Positions 1-12,517 are shown, numbered from the stretch's first letter. The stretch: DNA of 35,786 nucleotides from Candidatus Altimarinota bacterium (GCA_012031035.1 JAAUUT010000052.1:1-35786); one strand, 5' to 3'. A program made the numbers and translations. Notes: generated from the letters alone by a model not told the origin.

Positions 1-2263
<2,263 letters not shown>

Positions 2264-2284
2264 TGTAGGACTACTTAACCTAGC

Positions 2285-2313
2285 GTAGGGGCTTTCCTGC
2301 CGTTTGCCCCTAC
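2285..2313. terminator. Hairpin between convergent gyrB and Rieske gene, member of a repeat family
   Basis: GTAGGGGC and GCCCCTAC form an 8-bp stem around a 13-nt loop. The hairpin lies 21 bases after the gyrB stop and 16 bases before the end of the opposing gene, and is followed by AGTTTT. The position suits a bidirectional terminator. The same GTAGGGGC/GCCCCTAC pair recurs after nifJ, nifS and nifD in this window, so it is also a dispersed repeat. Confidence 0.5.
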
Positions 2314-2329
2314 AGTTTTCATCGGGTTG

Positions 2330-3664
2330 TCAACTTTTCTCAGCGTGAATATAGTCAACAAAGTAGAATTTGGGTTTAAGCCAAAATTTGAGCCAACCAT
2401 AAACGCCCAAACCTAATAAAGCTAAAGCTATTATAGGCAAACCCAATCGAAGCCGAATAGTATCGGGCATCAACGCCACACCAGCAACCGCTAGGGCGAA
2501 GTATGATAACAGCCCTATTTGTAATCGATTGATGACTTTGAGTGCCCCTCGACAACTGCTGCAATGTTGAGTATGTTGGCTATAGCGATCGAGGATTTGC
2601 TGTCGGTTTGCACTTCCATTGACAGTATTTAAATCCGCAATTCCCTCTTTACTCCAAGGAATCTGTCCTTCACAGTATTTATCGAACCAATGGCGGAACT
2701 CAATAACCAGGCGATCGGCACCAGTAGGAAGATGGTAAGCTTCTTTCCAGCTTTGAGTCAGTTGTTTTTGTTGGAGAAAACGTTCTTGCTGGTGTAGCAA
2801 AATCATATCTCCATCTAAAACCGCATTGCGATTGTTAATATGATCCCACCAACGAGGGATAAGATAGTGGAAAGTTTTAGCAAAGTTACGAGGGAATTGG
2901 GCGACAATTCTAGATTTCCCTGGGGATACGGGGACACAGTAAGTAACCAGTCCTACCTGTTTTCCTCGATCCCCAAAAGAGATAGCATATTCCAAACGAC
3001 ATGGCGGTTCAAAAGTAATATGGGTATTAAAACCGCCTTTTGTCTCGACTTCGATCGCGTCGCCAGTCGATCGCAGGATTTTCATAGGAATGGGTGTCGC
3101 TTTGTCGCGATTTCCTTGAATGCCGTGATGAGCAAAAGGAACGTGACTGGGGTCGGCAACGTTTTCGACGAGGGTTGACCAGTCATATTCTAAGTCGCGC
3201 ACGAAAGAAGACCAGACAAACCCTTTACTGGCATCGACTTGAGGAGATAGCGGTAGCGGAGTGCGATCGGCTAATTCTACCGAATCTGGATCTGCCCAAA
3301 CCCAGAGTAGGTCGTTAATTTGGCGACAAGGAAACTTGACGACACAAAAATTTGCTCGATTTTTGGCGATCGCGTCGATTTTTTCCGCTTGCGGAATGCG
3401 AATACAAGTTCCTTGAGAATCGAACTGCCAACCGTGATAGCTACACATTAAACTGTCTGTCTTATCGTCAATACGTCCCTCACTCAAAGGTGCAAGGCGA
3501 TGAGGACATCGATCTAAAAATACTTGATAGTTTTGAGACGATTTTGGCTTCCAGATAACTAAATGAAGCCCCAATAAAGTAACTGCCGTCGGGCGATTGG
3601 GATTAAGATCTTCAATGGGAGAAAGCGGATACCAGTGCCGAAAAAAATTGAACTCAGATAGCAT
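2330..3664 (-). CDS. Rieske [2Fe-2S] oxygenase, pheophorbide a oxygenase/Lls1-like
   Basis: A 444-residue Rieske non-haem iron oxygenase. The Rieske ligands are C53-P-H55 and C74-SY-H77. The mononuclear iron site is D171, H174 and H179 in ENVADPSHVPFAHH. Near the C-terminus a CSSC pair (C368, C371) precedes two hydrophobic segments (about 381-405 and 412-432). This layout is known from the plant PaO/Tic55/PTC52 group, where the CxxC is a thioredoxin target and the tail anchors the protein in a membrane. Substrates in that group are chlorophyll breakdown products or related tetrapyrroles; the substrate here is unknown. It lies 164 bases downstream of hoxH on the same strand, so it may be the last gene of that operon, though a separate unit is equally possible. 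Confidence 0.85.
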   Translation of the reverse strand: MLSEFNFFRHWYPLSPIEDLNPNRPTAVTLLGLHLVIWKPKSSQNYQVFLDRCPHRLAPLSEGRIDDKTDSLMCSYHGWQFDSQGTCIRIPQAEKIDAIAKNRANFCVVKFPCRQINDLLWVWADPDSVELADRTPLPLSPQVDASKGFVWSSFVRDLEYDWSTLVENVADPSHVPFAHHGIQGNRDKATPIPMKILRSTGDAIEVETKGGFNTHITFEPPCRLEYAISFGDRGKQVGLVTYCVPVSPGKSRIVAQFPRNFAKTFHYLIPRWWDHINNRNAVLDGDMILLHQQERFLQQKQLTQSWKEAYHLPTGADRLVIEFRHWFDKYCEGQIPWSKEGIADLNTVNGSANRQQILDRYSQHTQHCSSCRGALKVINRLQIGLLSYFALAVAGVALMPDTIRLRLGLPIIALALLGLGVYGWLKFWLKPKFYFVDYIHAEKS

Positions 3665-3828
3665 GGTTAACTCATCTCCTGCGTTTCTGTTCTATAGTTT
3701 TAACACTCGATCGCACCAACTATAGCAATTTTCCGAAACAGTGAGGGACACATGAGCTTTGTCTGGGACAAGGGTAAGAGGGACGATAAAAGTTTTACCC
3801 TTTCCCCTACAACTGCTACGAAGTCTCA

Positions 3829-5255
3829 TCAATTGCGGTAAACTTCGTCTACAACCATCCCATCATTGCCAATTAATTGAATGTGCAAAGGCATTTGTCC
3901 GGCGGCGTGAGTCGAACAACTCAAACAGGGATCGTAACAACGAATACCCGCTTCAACTCGATTCAACATCCCTTCAACAATTTCATTCCCGCGAACGTAA
4001 TGTTTGGCAATTTGGGCGATCGTTTTGTTCATTGCTAAATTATTGTTGCCCGTCGCAATAATCAAATTAACTTTTTGGATCGAACCGTTTTCATCAACTT
4101 GATAGTGATGGAAAAGAGTCCCTCTAGGCGCTTCGCTAACACCGATCGCATCTAGTTGATTGATGCCTGCTTGGGCGCGGACGCGCGGCGAGACGATATC
4201 GGGATCGTCCATTAATAGCGCAATATGTTCCAAACAACCCAAGATTTCAATTAAACGGGCATAGTGATATAAGAAAGAGGATGTAGCAACCCCATTCGCA
4301 CGTTCTCTGAATTCTCTCAATTCTCGATCCGCATTGGGAGTACCAAAATAAGAGCAAACATTTAATCTTGCCAAAGGCCCGACGCGATAGATCCCATCGG
4401 GATATCCCAAGGGTTTGTAGTAGGGAAATTTGAGATAAGACCATTTTTCGACTGATTCGCCGATAAAGTCGCGATAATCATCTTCGCTGAGATTGTCAGC
4501 GACAATATTGCCTTCGCTATCGCTAAAGCGCAGATGTCCGCCGTAGTGTTCCCAAACCCCATCCTTACCAACTAAACCCATAAATAAAGAGGGAAACTCG
4601 CCAAAAATTTCGATCTCTGCTTTTAATTGGTTGTCGAGGAGATTTTTAAACAGACTTAAGGCAAGATTAATCGTCTCAAACGATTCTGGCAGGCGATCGC
4701 GAATCCATTGTCTGCCTTCTTCTGATAAAGGCGATCGCACGCCTCCTGGTACTGCCCAAGCAGCATGAATTTTTTTGCCCCTAACAATTCAATTACCGTC
4801 TGTCCGAATTGGCGCAAGCGAATTCCCGCGCGGGCTAAATCGGGGTTTGCTTCAATTAAACCAAAGACGTTGCGTTTAGCAGGATCGCTATCCCATCCCA
4901 ACAGAAAATCGGGACTGCTGAGGTGAAAGAAAGATAAAGCATGAGATTGGGTAATTTGCCCCAAATTCATTAATCTTCTTAATTTTTCTGCCGCGATGGG
5001 AATTTTAACGGCAAGAATTTTATCGCCTGTTTTTGCAGAGGCGAGTAGATGACTGACAGGACAAATCCCGCAAATCCTAGCAGTAATTCCCGCCATTTCA
5101 GTAAAAGGTCTACCTTCGCAGAATTTTTCAAAACCTCGGTATTCAACCACATGAAAACGCGCATCTTCTACTTCCCCCGCATCGTTGAGGAAGACAGAAA
5201 TTTTGGCATGACCTTCAATACGAGTTATCGGATCGATGACAATTGTTTTAGTCAT
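3829..5255 (-). CDS. hoxH: Bidirectional [NiFe] hydrogenase large subunit HoxH, frameshifted as sequenced
   Basis: Catalytic Ni-Fe subunit of the NAD(P)-linked hydrogenase. The N-terminal metal motif is [10 protein letters not shown] (C62, C65). The C-terminal one is DPCLSCSTH, followed by a 25-residue tail beginning AAGQMPL. In this family that tail is cut after the histidine by the HoxW protease once Ni is loaded. The frame is lost at about residue 160, where the plus strand reads seven T at 4770-4776. One more base restores [22 protein letters not shown] and gives a 475-residue protein, the usual HoxH length. The start codon overlaps the stop of the upstream methyltransferase (ATGA), implying translational coupling. 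All metal ligands are present, so the break is probably a sequence error. Confidence 0.92.
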
Positions 5256-5964
5256 AGTTCTCTTTCCTCAGTAATTTGTACTGTTGCTGTTGGCTTTTCC
5301 CATACTGCTGAATAACGCCAGAACAAATGTTTTCTAACTTTTGCGCCAGGGCACGATCTGGTATAAATATGTTGTGCTTGCGAAAGAGTCAGAAAATTAT
5401 CTGTACGAAAATGCTCTTGCCATGCTGCTTTAGCTTCTGGCGACTGCTTAATATTCCTGTTTTTGAGTATTCGCCATATCCAATTTAAAGGAACGGCAAT
5501 TACATCGCTCAATCTGTCTTGTATAGTTTCATGTTGTACCAGATCGAGAATGACCAATTTTCCGCCCGGTTTTAGTGCAGTTTGCAAACGAGGCAACAAA
5601 TTTTTTAGCGGCAAATGATGAAAGGTTGCAATAGAAACGATCGCGTCGAATTGTTCGCTAGGAAACTCCTTTTTCAAAATATCCGCAACTCGAAAATCGA
5701 TGTTGGCATACGCTTGAGAATGCTGTTTAGCTACGGCTATCATTGAGGAGATAAATCGATAGCAACAACGCGATCGCAACGTTTGGCTAATAGACGAGAA
5801 AATTCTCCACTGCCACATCCAATATCGAGAATGCTTTCACAATGTAGAGGAAGTCGAGCGAGTAAAAAATTATGATAGCGATTATTATGGTTCCATCCAG
5901 GACGGTCTAATAGGGCAATGCGATCGAAATCATCTCGAATTTTTTGAGTTAGTTTTTCATCCAT
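5252..5964 (-). CDS. Class I SAM-dependent methyltransferase, frameshifted as sequenced
   Basis: Rossmann-fold methyltransferase of about 237 residues. The SAM-binding motif I is [11 protein letters not shown] (residues 45-55), followed by acidic VVAIDLSPQ, then [13 protein letters not shown] and [12 protein letters not shown]. This is the small-molecule UbiE/Methyltransf_11 type; the substrate cannot be named. The frame shifts at about residue 74, where TT at 5743-5744 on the plus strand should be TTT. With that base, [15 protein letters not shown] reads through. It starts 26 bases after hoxY and its stop overlaps the hoxH start by four bases, so it is embedded in the hox operon. It is not a known hydrogenase maturation gene. 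Confidence 0.82.
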
Positions 5965-5990
5965 AATTTCTTTTTTATCAAAATTAGCAA

Positions 5991-6539
5991 TTACCCAAAC
6001 TTAATCATGTCCCGTCCTTCCATTTTAGGTTTTTCGCCTTTGAGTAATGGTTCGATGGTTGCTTTGATGCGATCGCTACTAGGCGGACATCCCGGCATAA
6101 AAATATCTACAGGGACGACTTCATGGACGGGTAAGACGCGATCGAGCAATTCTGGGACGATTCCTGGTTCGTTAGGTAATTGGGGGGTAATATCGCCTAA
6201 TTCCAAATAAGCGCGTTTTAAGACGGGTTCCGCACCGCCAAGCATATTTCGCATCCCTGGTACGTTAGCAGTAACGGCACAATCGCCAAAGGAAACTAAA
6301 ATTTTTGTTTGCGATCTGACTTTATGAATGAGTTCTAGGTTATCTTGATTGGCAACGCCGCCCTCAACCAAACATACATCGACATTTTCTGGATATTCTT
6401 TAAGATCCGAACCAACGGGACTGTAGACAATATCCACATGTTTAGCGAGTTCGATCAGCCATTCATCCATATCTAAAAAGGACATATGACAACCCGAACA
6501 ACCCGCCAACCAAACTGTAGCAAATTTAATTTTGTTCAT
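5991..6539 (-). CDS. hoxY: Bidirectional hydrogenase small subunit HoxY
   Basis: A 182-residue small subunit carrying the proximal [4Fe-4S] cluster that passes electrons from the HoxH Ni-Fe site to the diaphorase. The cluster cysteines sit in WLAGCSGCHMSF (C14, C17), FGDCAVTAN and MPGCPPSSDRI, the standard pattern for this short, NuoB-like small subunit. It begins 43 bases after the FAD monooxygenase gene and ends 26 bases before the methyltransferase, all on one strand, so it is very likely co-transcribed with hoxU and hoxH. Confidence 0.95.
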   Translation of the reverse strand: MNKIKFATVWLAGCSGCHMSFLDMDEWLIELAKHVDIVYSPVGSDLKEYPENVDVCLVEGGVANQDNLELIHKVRSQTKILVSFGDCAVTANVPGMRNMLGGAEPVLKRAYLELGDITPQLPNEPGIVPELLDRVLPVHEVVPVDIFMPGCPPSSDRIKATIEPLLKGEKPKMEGRDMIKFG

Positions 6540-6582
6540 AGTTCATTGTTAAGTCAAAATGTTTTGACAAATTGTAGAATTC

Positions 6583-8049
6583 TTAAACTAAATTCCCACT
6601 CGCTTGTTGTAGATTTCGACTATAAACCATCTCGCTATAATCCTCCCATTGTTGTTGCGACCAGACGTGATTTTTAATCGTAGCCTCTTGAATTTTCATC
6701 ATAAAAGGACGGCGAATTTGTTCGTATTGATTAAACGCATTAGCGATCGCTTTTTCATCATCTAAAACATTATCATTAATAATCTTCGCGATCGCAGTTG
6801 CGATCGAAGCTGCATCTTCAAAACCTTGATTTACTCCTTGTGCGGCAAAAGGTGGCATACCATGCGCCGCATCTCCCGCTAAAACAACTCGTCCACTACT
6901 CCAGACAGGTTTAGAATCAAGGGAAATAGTTGCCGGATGGATATAATAAGGGCGAGAAAATAAATTTTCAGGATTTGATAAATTGACTAAACGAATAAAA
7001 ATCAGCGGAAAATTTGCTTTTTCTAAAACATTTACTGCTAACTCGATCTTTTCTTCGGCTGACTTATTTGGTAATGAATCTAAACTTAAAGGAGCATGAA
7101 GTAAATAACCGAGTGTATTATCTGATTGGCGAATTAATATTATTCTTGGTTGCTCTAAATACTGAGAATCAGACTTAATAGGATCTTGATACAAGGTGAT
7201 TATGCGATCGCCCTGAAAATATTTACTCTCTAATTCTTGGATAATCTCATCGGGTACGCTATCAATTTGCAAACAACCAATGGCAGAAAAATCAGAATAT
7301 TGAGGTTTTGCCCATTGACTTAAATCCGAATTTTTATAAAGCGCCTGCCGAATCGTAGAATTGATTCCATCTGCTGCTACCACTAACTTAGCTCGAAAGT
7401 TCTTCTGAATCGAATCTGACGTAAAGTTATCTGTAGAATCGATCTCGATCGCGTCTGTTTTGTGCGTTTCCCAATGAGCGAAAGGATTAGTAGCAGGTGC
7501 GCGATTGTCGCAAACACAAGATATTTGCGTTCCTGTACTGTCTTCTGTCACATTAACGCAACGATGATTAGCTAAGACAATTTCTGGAGGCAGTAAATTT
7601 CTTAAAGTAGTTTGCAAGTCAAACCAAGGAAGCGAAACTCGTCCTTCACCATAACGATTAAACCAAGTTTCAAAATCTAAAGGAATCGAGCGAATAATGT
7701 TTCCTTGTAAGTTTTTATGATGCCATGCTCTTTTTTGGGGTGGTTTTTCCGGTTCGCCAGCATTATTTTTATCGTCAGGATTATTAGGAGGTTGACGAAA
7801 CTCGAACCCTGCTTCTTTAACCTTCAAATAAGCAAGCTCGTCTATATATTTCAGCGATTTTAAACCATTGGGTAACAGATCGACCATTTGCCCAACTCGC
7901 CGAAATTCACTCGCGCGATCGATGACCAGTATATTTTTTATACCGCGTCGATACAGAGCGATCGCGCTTGCCAATCCGACGGGCCCAGCACCAACAATTA
8001 AAACATCATAAACTTGCTCTGGCGAAATAAAATCTTGCTTAACACTCAT
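6583..8049 (-). CDS. FAD-dependent monooxygenase (aromatic/polyketide hydroxylase type)
   Basis: A 488-residue flavoprotein of the PF01494-like monooxygenase class. The N-terminal dinucleotide-binding motif is VLIVGAGPVGLASAIAL (about 17-33), followed by the conserved glutamate/aspartate-arginine strand VIDRASEFR. A central DG motif is VVAADGINSTIRQA, and the second FAD motif is VVLAGDAAHGMPPFAAQG. Such enzymes use NAD(P)H and O2 to hydroxylate or epoxidise aromatic or isoprenoid substrates; the substrate here is unknown. The start lies only four bases after the hoxU stop, and hoxY follows 43 bases later. It therefore sits inside the hydrogenase operon, although no hydrogenase role is known for this family. 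Confidence 0.85.
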   Translation of the reverse strand: MSVKQDFISPEQVYDVLIVGAGPVGLASAIALYRRGIKNILVIDRASEFRRVGQMVDLLPNGLKSLKYIDELAYLKVKEAGFEFRQPPNNPDDKNNAGEPEKPPQKRAWHHKNLQGNIIRSIPLDFETWFNRYGEGRVSLPWFDLQTTLRNLLPPEIVLANHRCVNVTEDSTGTQISCVCDNRAPATNPFAHWETHKTDAIEIDSTDNFTSDSIQKNFRAKLVVAADGINSTIRQALYKNSDLSQWAKPQYSDFSAIGCLQIDSVPDEIIQELESKYFQGDRIITLYQDPIKSDSQYLEQPRIILIRQSDNTLGYLLHAPLSLDSLPNKSAEEKIELAVNVLEKANFPLIFIRLVNLSNPENLFSRPYYIHPATISLDSKPVWSSGRVVLAGDAAHGMPPFAAQGVNQGFEDAASIATAIAKIINDNVLDDEKAIANAFNQYEQIRRPFMMKIQEATIKNHVWSQQQWEDYSEMVYSRNLQQASGNLV

Positions 8050-8053
8050 TTTC

Positions 8054-8770
8054 TTAACGTGTCCATTGATGTTTTTCTCTGGCTGTAATCAAAAATTCAA
8101 GTTTAGCGCGATCGCCTGTTTTTTCTTCGGTAGTCGTTCCTTTGCGGAAAATTGCCCCCGTCGGACAAGCATCTACACACTTACCGCAGGAAGTACAAGC
8201 ACTAACTTCTCCCCAAGGTTGATGCAAACCAGAGACAATGTAACAATCTGTGCCGCGACTTGCCACATCCCAAACGTGCGCCCCTTCGATTTCATCACAG
8301 ACTCTAACGCAGCGAGTACAGAGGATACAACGATTGTGGTCGATGCCAAATTGTGGATGAGAAACATCGATTTTGCGATCGGGAAAGCGATAGGGAAAAC
8401 GAGTATGATCCATACCAACTTCGATCGCGAGATCTTGTAACTCGCAATTCCCATTAGCAACACAAACAGCACAGACGTGATTGCCTTCCGCAAATAATAA
8501 TTCTATATCCATGCGACGATATTCTTGTAATTTGGGAGTATCGGTACGAACGACCATTCCCTCTGCTACTCGTGTAACGCAAGCGGGTTGCAGTTTATTA
8601 TTTCCCTCGATTTCTACCAAACACACCCGACAAGCAGCCGCAGGCGAAACGCCTTCTAGATAGCATAAAGTAGGAATGTGAATGCCTGCTTCTTTGGCAG
8701 CTTCGAGAATAGTTTTTCCTTCTTCGGCAGCTACGGGGATGTTGTTAATAGTTAAAGTTTTGACAGACAT
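8054..8770 (-). CDS. hoxU: Bidirectional hydrogenase diaphorase subunit HoxU
   Basis: A 238-residue iron-sulfur subunit, homologous to the NuoG N-terminus, that wires HoxF to HoxY. It shows a [2Fe-2S] ferredoxin domain (C36, C47, C50, C64), the HxxxCxxCxxxxxC cluster site (HVCAVCVANGNC region), and two [4Fe-4S] motifs CILCTRCVRVC and CTSCGKCVDACP. I chose the ATG at 8770, giving MSVKTLTINN. A TTG at 8812 would add 14 residues of low-complexity spacer (the CAACCAACAACCAACA stretch) and matches no HoxU start. It follows the RetSat-like gene by 49 bases and abuts the FAD monooxygenase. A truncated copy of its first 17 codons lies further upstream at 10414-10524. Confidence 0.95.
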   Translation of the reverse strand: MSVKTLTINNIPVAAEEGKTILEAAKEAGIHIPTLCYLEGVSPAAACRVCLVEIEGNNKLQPACVTRVAEGMVVRTDTPKLQEYRRMDIELLFAEGNHVCAVCVANGNCELQDLAIEVGMDHTRFPYRFPDRKIDVSHPQFGIDHNRCILCTRCVRVCDEIEGAHVWDVASRGTDCYIVSGLHQPWGEVSACTSCGKCVDACPTGAIFRKGTTTEEKTGDRAKLEFLITAREKHQWTR

Positions 8771-8819
8771 ATGTGTTGGTTGTTGGTTGTTAGTCAGCTT
8801 ATTGGGGCGCAATTAAAAC

Positions 8820-10414
8820 TTAAAGATTGGTTTCTAAATTGTCATTATGGGCGGCAGAGTCTTTGAAAATGGCAGACATGATTTTGTAAAAGCCAAATAT
8901 ACCGTCGATCGCTCCTGCTGTTGTGATGCCTCCGATCGTTGCGCCCATGATTCCCGAAGGTACTACATCCATTCCCGTTAGATAAAGATTTTCAATGGGA
9001 GTTTTAGCACTGAGCCATTTTTTCCCACTCTTTCGGGTACGCAAGGAATGCCGTAAATTGCACCGCGATCGCTGGCATCGAAATAAGCAAAGGTTAGCGG
9101 GGTAGACAATTCGTAGTATTCGACGAGATCTTTGAAACCTGGATAGCGAGATTCAACAAAATTGAGGATATTTTGCGCGATCGCTTCTTTTAATCGATAG
9201 TATTCTTCTTCTCTGTGTCTCCAGTTTTGTTCCTGCCATTTAGAGAAGAATTCGTAATCGACAAACAAAAGAATTTGGGCGGTGTGTGCTGTTTGAGTCG
9301 TGTCTTTTAGCGATGCAAACGACATATAACAATAGTCTATCGCTTTATCTGGTGCGGCACTTTGTTTTTGGAAGGCGCGATCGTGGTCGTATGCGCTATA
9401 AATCCAATGATTTTCGCCTTTAAAACCTAATTTTGCTGGCGATTCTTTTAATCCCAAAAACAACGTCAGCGCACTATTTCCTTTGGGAAATCTTTTAATT
9501 TCTTCTCTGTAATTGGCAACTAAATCGTTATCGGCAGGAATTAACTTGGTGTATGTATTAAAAGCTCCTGCATCGGAAATCACGATTGGCGCGTAATATT
9601 CTTCGATCGCGGCATCGGGTTTATGTGCTTTTTGTACCTTAACGCCCTTGGCTATGCCATCTTCAATAATAATCTCCGTGACTTGTTTTTGTGTAAGTGC
9701 TTTGCCGCCATTTTTTTCAATTAAGGGCAAGATGTTTTTCGCAATTTCTAAAGCACCGCCGACGGGATAGTAACCTCCTTTGAGAAAGTGAGATGCGATT
9801 GTAGCATGAATGGTAAAAGAACCTTGTGCGGGTGGCAATCCATAAGTTCCCCAAATAGAAGCCAGTAAAGCTTTTAGCTGAGGAGCTTGGAAATGGCGAT
9901 CGAGATATTCTTTGATTGTTAGTCGATTTATATTTCTCAATCTGGGATAGAAAAATGCGATCGCAGTTCGCAAAACAACAGGAATTACTTGTGTTTTAGC
10001 AAGAATATCGATATCGCTGAAATAGTTTTCTATTCCTCGCTTTTCCTGGGGAAACTTTTCAATTAGATCGGCTTTAAATTGAGTGGGATCGCAAGATTGC
10101 CCGAAACTAAAGTCGGGATAAACAAATTGCTCAAATGGCTCGGGCATTTTATTCCATTTAAGATTGCCGTCGCTAAGATAGTCAAAAATTTTGCGTCCCA
10201 GATCGCCTTTGCCCATCTCTCCTACATAATGCAGTCCTACATCCCAGTTAAATTTATTTTTGCGAGCAAATTCGTGAGTGTATCCGCCGACAACGTAATG
10301 CTGTTCTAAAATGAGAACTTTTTTTTGATTCAATTTAGAAAGGAGCGCCGCAACCGTCAGTCCGCCAATACCAGAACCGATAACGATCGCATCGAATTGG
10401 TTGGAATTAGACAT
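8820..10414 (-). CDS. Carotenoid isomerase/retinol saturase-like FAD oxidoreductase, frameshifted as sequenced
   Basis: Flavoprotein of the phytoene dehydrogenase/CrtISO/RetSat superfamily, about 531 residues once repaired. The N-terminal FAD motif is AIVIGSGIGGLTVAALLS, followed by VLILEQHYVVGGYTHEF. The C-terminal FAD motif is NLYLTGMDVVPSGIMGA. These enzymes isomerise or saturate polyene double bonds; the substrate here is unknown. The frame shifts at about residue 464, where TTTTTT at 9018-9023 should hold seven T. The repair gives CVPERVGKKWLSAKTPIENLYL. Two adjacent ATGs (10417, 10414) overlap the TGA of the upstream hoxU fragment. AAGGAGG lies five bases before the second ATG, which I prefer. 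It lies between hoxF and hoxU and is translationally coupled to the fragment. Confidence 0.85.
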
Positions 10415-10524
10415 CATTTCCTCCTTACTTTCTTAAATTCAAGAGCGATCGATTTTGCACGTAAGTTCTCTGGTTCTTCGGCAGCGACAGGAATATTATC
10501 GATCGTTAAAGTTTTCACAGACAT
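10414..10524 (-). pseudogene. Truncated 5' copy of hoxU (36-codon mini-ORF)
   Basis: The ORF opens with MSVKTLTIDNIPVAAEE, which matches residues 1-17 of intact HoxU (8770) except for one N-to-D change. After that the similarity stops and 19 unrelated residues lead to a TGA overlapping the next gene's ATG. About half of the matching codons differ at silent positions, so the two copies had diverged while still under coding constraint. It marks the place, directly after hoxF, where hoxU sits in simpler hox operons. It contains the AAGGAGG used by the following gene, so it may survive as a leader peptide. The rest of the hoxF-side spacer (10525-10735) holds no recognisable gene. Confidence 0.75.
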
Positions 10525-10735
10525 AGTTAGTAATTCACCATTAATTTTTATCTAAAAAAAATCTTTGCGATCGCATGGGTAGCATACAGCAGGATAACGC
10601 CAATTTATTCCGATTTTTTTGGTAAAAGCTAGTTAGATCGTTAACGATTGAGTAATCATGCCATTATTACGGGCGCGATCGCTTCACTTATCAACACCAA
10701 AGACCATAATCTTTCCTGCCAAATTCGATAAATTG

Positions 10736-12316
10736 TTAAATTAAATCGAGATATTCTTGTTGAAAATATTTGAGCGTACTTAGCACGGGATTTGGTGCAG
10801 ATTGTCCTAATCCACACAAACTAGTTTCCTTGACCATGTGCGATAAAGCTTCTAATTTCTCCAAATCGTTGCGATTTGCTTCTTTGTTAATGATTTTGCT
10901 CAAAAGCTCGTATAATTGCACCGTACCAGCACGACAGGGAACGCATTTACCGCAACTTTCGCCGCGACAGAATTCCATATAAAAACGAGCGATTTCAACC
11001 ATATTGGTATCTTTATCCATGACTACCATGCCGCCAGAACCCATCATCGAACCAATTGCGGCGAGGGAATCGTAATCGACGGGAGTATCGAGTAAAGAAG
11101 CAGGAATGCAGCCACCAGAAGGACCGCCAGTTTGTACGGCTTTGACTTCGCCATCGGGAACGCCACCGCCCATTTCTTCAACGATTTCTCGCAAGGTAAT
11201 GCCCATGGGCACTTCAATCAAACCGTTGTTGCGAATTTTGCCCGTAAGCGCAAAAACTTTCGTTCCTTTGCTGTTATCTGTCCCGATCTGGGCATACCAA
11301 TCAGCCCCTTCTTTAACGATAGGCGCGATGTTGGCAAAGGTTTCGACGTTATTAATTAATGTAGGGCATTCCCACAAGCCAGATTCTGCTGGATAAGGAG
11401 GACGGGTAACGGGATTGCCGCGTTTGCCTTCGATGGATTGGATGAGGGCAGTTTCTTCACCGCAGACAAATGCCCCTGCTCCAATGCGAATATCGATTTT
11501 AAAATCAAAGGGAGAGTCAAAAATTTGACTGCCCAAAAGCCCGTATTTTTTTGCCTGTTGGATCGCCTTTTCTAAGCGTTTGATAGCAAGGGGATACTCG
11601 GCGCGAACGTAGATGTAGCCATAATTAGCCCCGATCGCATAACCCGCGATCGCCATGCCTTCTAGAACTTGGTGCGGGTCGCTTTCTAGGACGCTACGAT
11701 CCATAAATGCCCCAGGATCGCCTTCATCGCCATTACAAATGACATATTTTTGTTGTCCTGGCATTTTGGCAACGGTTGCCCATTTTAAGCCCGTAGGATA
11801 GCCGCCGCCGCCCCTACCGCGCAAACCACTTTTACTAATTTCTTCTACGACTTGACCCGGAGTCATTTCATAGATGGCTTTGTAAAGCGATTCATAGCCG
11901 CCGACAGCAATATATTCTTCGATGCGTTCGGGATCGATTTTGCCGCTATGTTTCCTGACAATTGGCATCTGACGGCTAAAAAAGGGATGTTCGAGGTCGC
12001 CTTGAGTCGGCTTGGCTTTTTCCCCTTTCAGCGCTTCGATAATACTGGCAGCGTCTTCGATCGTTACTTCTTCGTAGAGAAGATCGTTAGGATCGACTTG
12101 TACTAAAGGGCCGCGACCGCAAAATCCCATGCAACCGACACCGATAACTTCAACGCGATCGCTTAACCCTATCTGTTCGACAGCATTTTCGAGATTGCGT
12201 TGAACGCCAACAGAGTTAGCCGCTTGACACCCTGTTGAAGTACAGCAGTGTACCCGAATACTTTTTTGTCTTTTTCTTTCGCGATCGCCAATTTCTTGCA
12301 GTTCTGCGAAGTCCAT
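10736..12316 (-). CDS. hoxF: Bidirectional hydrogenase diaphorase subunit HoxF
   Basis: A 526-residue NAD(P)H- and FMN-binding subunit, a fusion of NuoE-like and NuoF-like parts. The N-terminal thioredoxin-like [2Fe-2S] site is C25-x4-C30 and C62-x3-C66 (CTSTGC, CMGFC). The glycine-rich NAD/FMN region is [15 protein letters not shown], followed by [23 protein letters not shown]-type [16 protein letters not shown], and the C-terminal [4Fe-4S] motif [14 protein letters not shown] with a downstream cysteine in SLCGLG. I start at the ATG at 12316, which has the purine-rich GAGGAAGAGGAAAC ahead of it. An upstream TTG at 12340 lies within that ribosome-binding stretch. hoxE precedes it by 201 bases filled largely by a tandem repeat. 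Confidence 0.95.
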   Translation of the reverse strand: MDFAELQEIGDRERKRQKSIRVHCCTSTGCQAANSVGVQRNLENAVEQIGLSDRVEVIGVGCMGFCGRGPLVQVDPNDLLYEEVTIEDAASIIEALKGEKAKPTQGDLEHPFFSRQMPIVRKHSGKIDPERIEEYIAVGGYESLYKAIYEMTPGQVVEEISKSGLRGRGGGGYPTGLKWATVAKMPGQQKYVICNGDEGDPGAFMDRSVLESDPHQVLEGMAIAGYAIGANYGYIYVRAEYPLAIKRLEKAIQQAKKYGLLGSQIFDSPFDFKIDIRIGAGAFVCGEETALIQSIEGKRGNPVTRPPYPAESGLWECPTLINNVETFANIAPIVKEGADWYAQIGTDNSKGTKVFALTGKIRNNGLIEVPMGITLREIVEEMGGGVPDGEVKAVQTGGPSGGCIPASLLDTPVDYDSLAAIGSMMGSGGMVVMDKDTNMVEIARFYMEFCRGESCGKCVPCRAGTVQLYELLSKIINKEANRNDLEKLEALSHMVKETSLCGLGQSAPNPVLSTLKYFQQEYLDLI

Positions 12317-12410
12317 AATAGTGTTTCCTCTTCCTCTCAAGTATCCTGCTGTTTTTACAGGAGTTTAGTAGAGACAATTAGCTACTTGCCCCTACCGCAG
12401 TCAATATTCT

Positions 12411-12513
12411 TCCTTGTCCCCCTTGTCCTCCTTGTCCCCCTTGTCTCCCTTGTCTTCCGAAGGACATACCTTGTCCTCCTTGTCCTCCTTGTCCTCCTTG
12501 TCCTCCGAAGGAC
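12411..12513. repeat. Degenerate 9-nt tandem repeat in the hoxE-hoxF spacer
   Basis: Roughly ten units of TTGTCCTCC/TTGTCCCCC fall in two blocks, 12411-12465 and 12471-12513. Each block ends in a small hairpin, GTCCT-CCGA-AGGAC or its GTCTT variant. In the transcribed (minus) sense this reads as repeated GGAGGACAA, that is, many Shine-Dalgarno-like GGAGG cores between co-directional genes. It starts four bases after the hoxE stop. Shorter stretches of the same words occur in the nifH-nifD and nifZ-nifT spacers. Confidence 0.85.
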
Positions 12514-12517
12514 GTTC

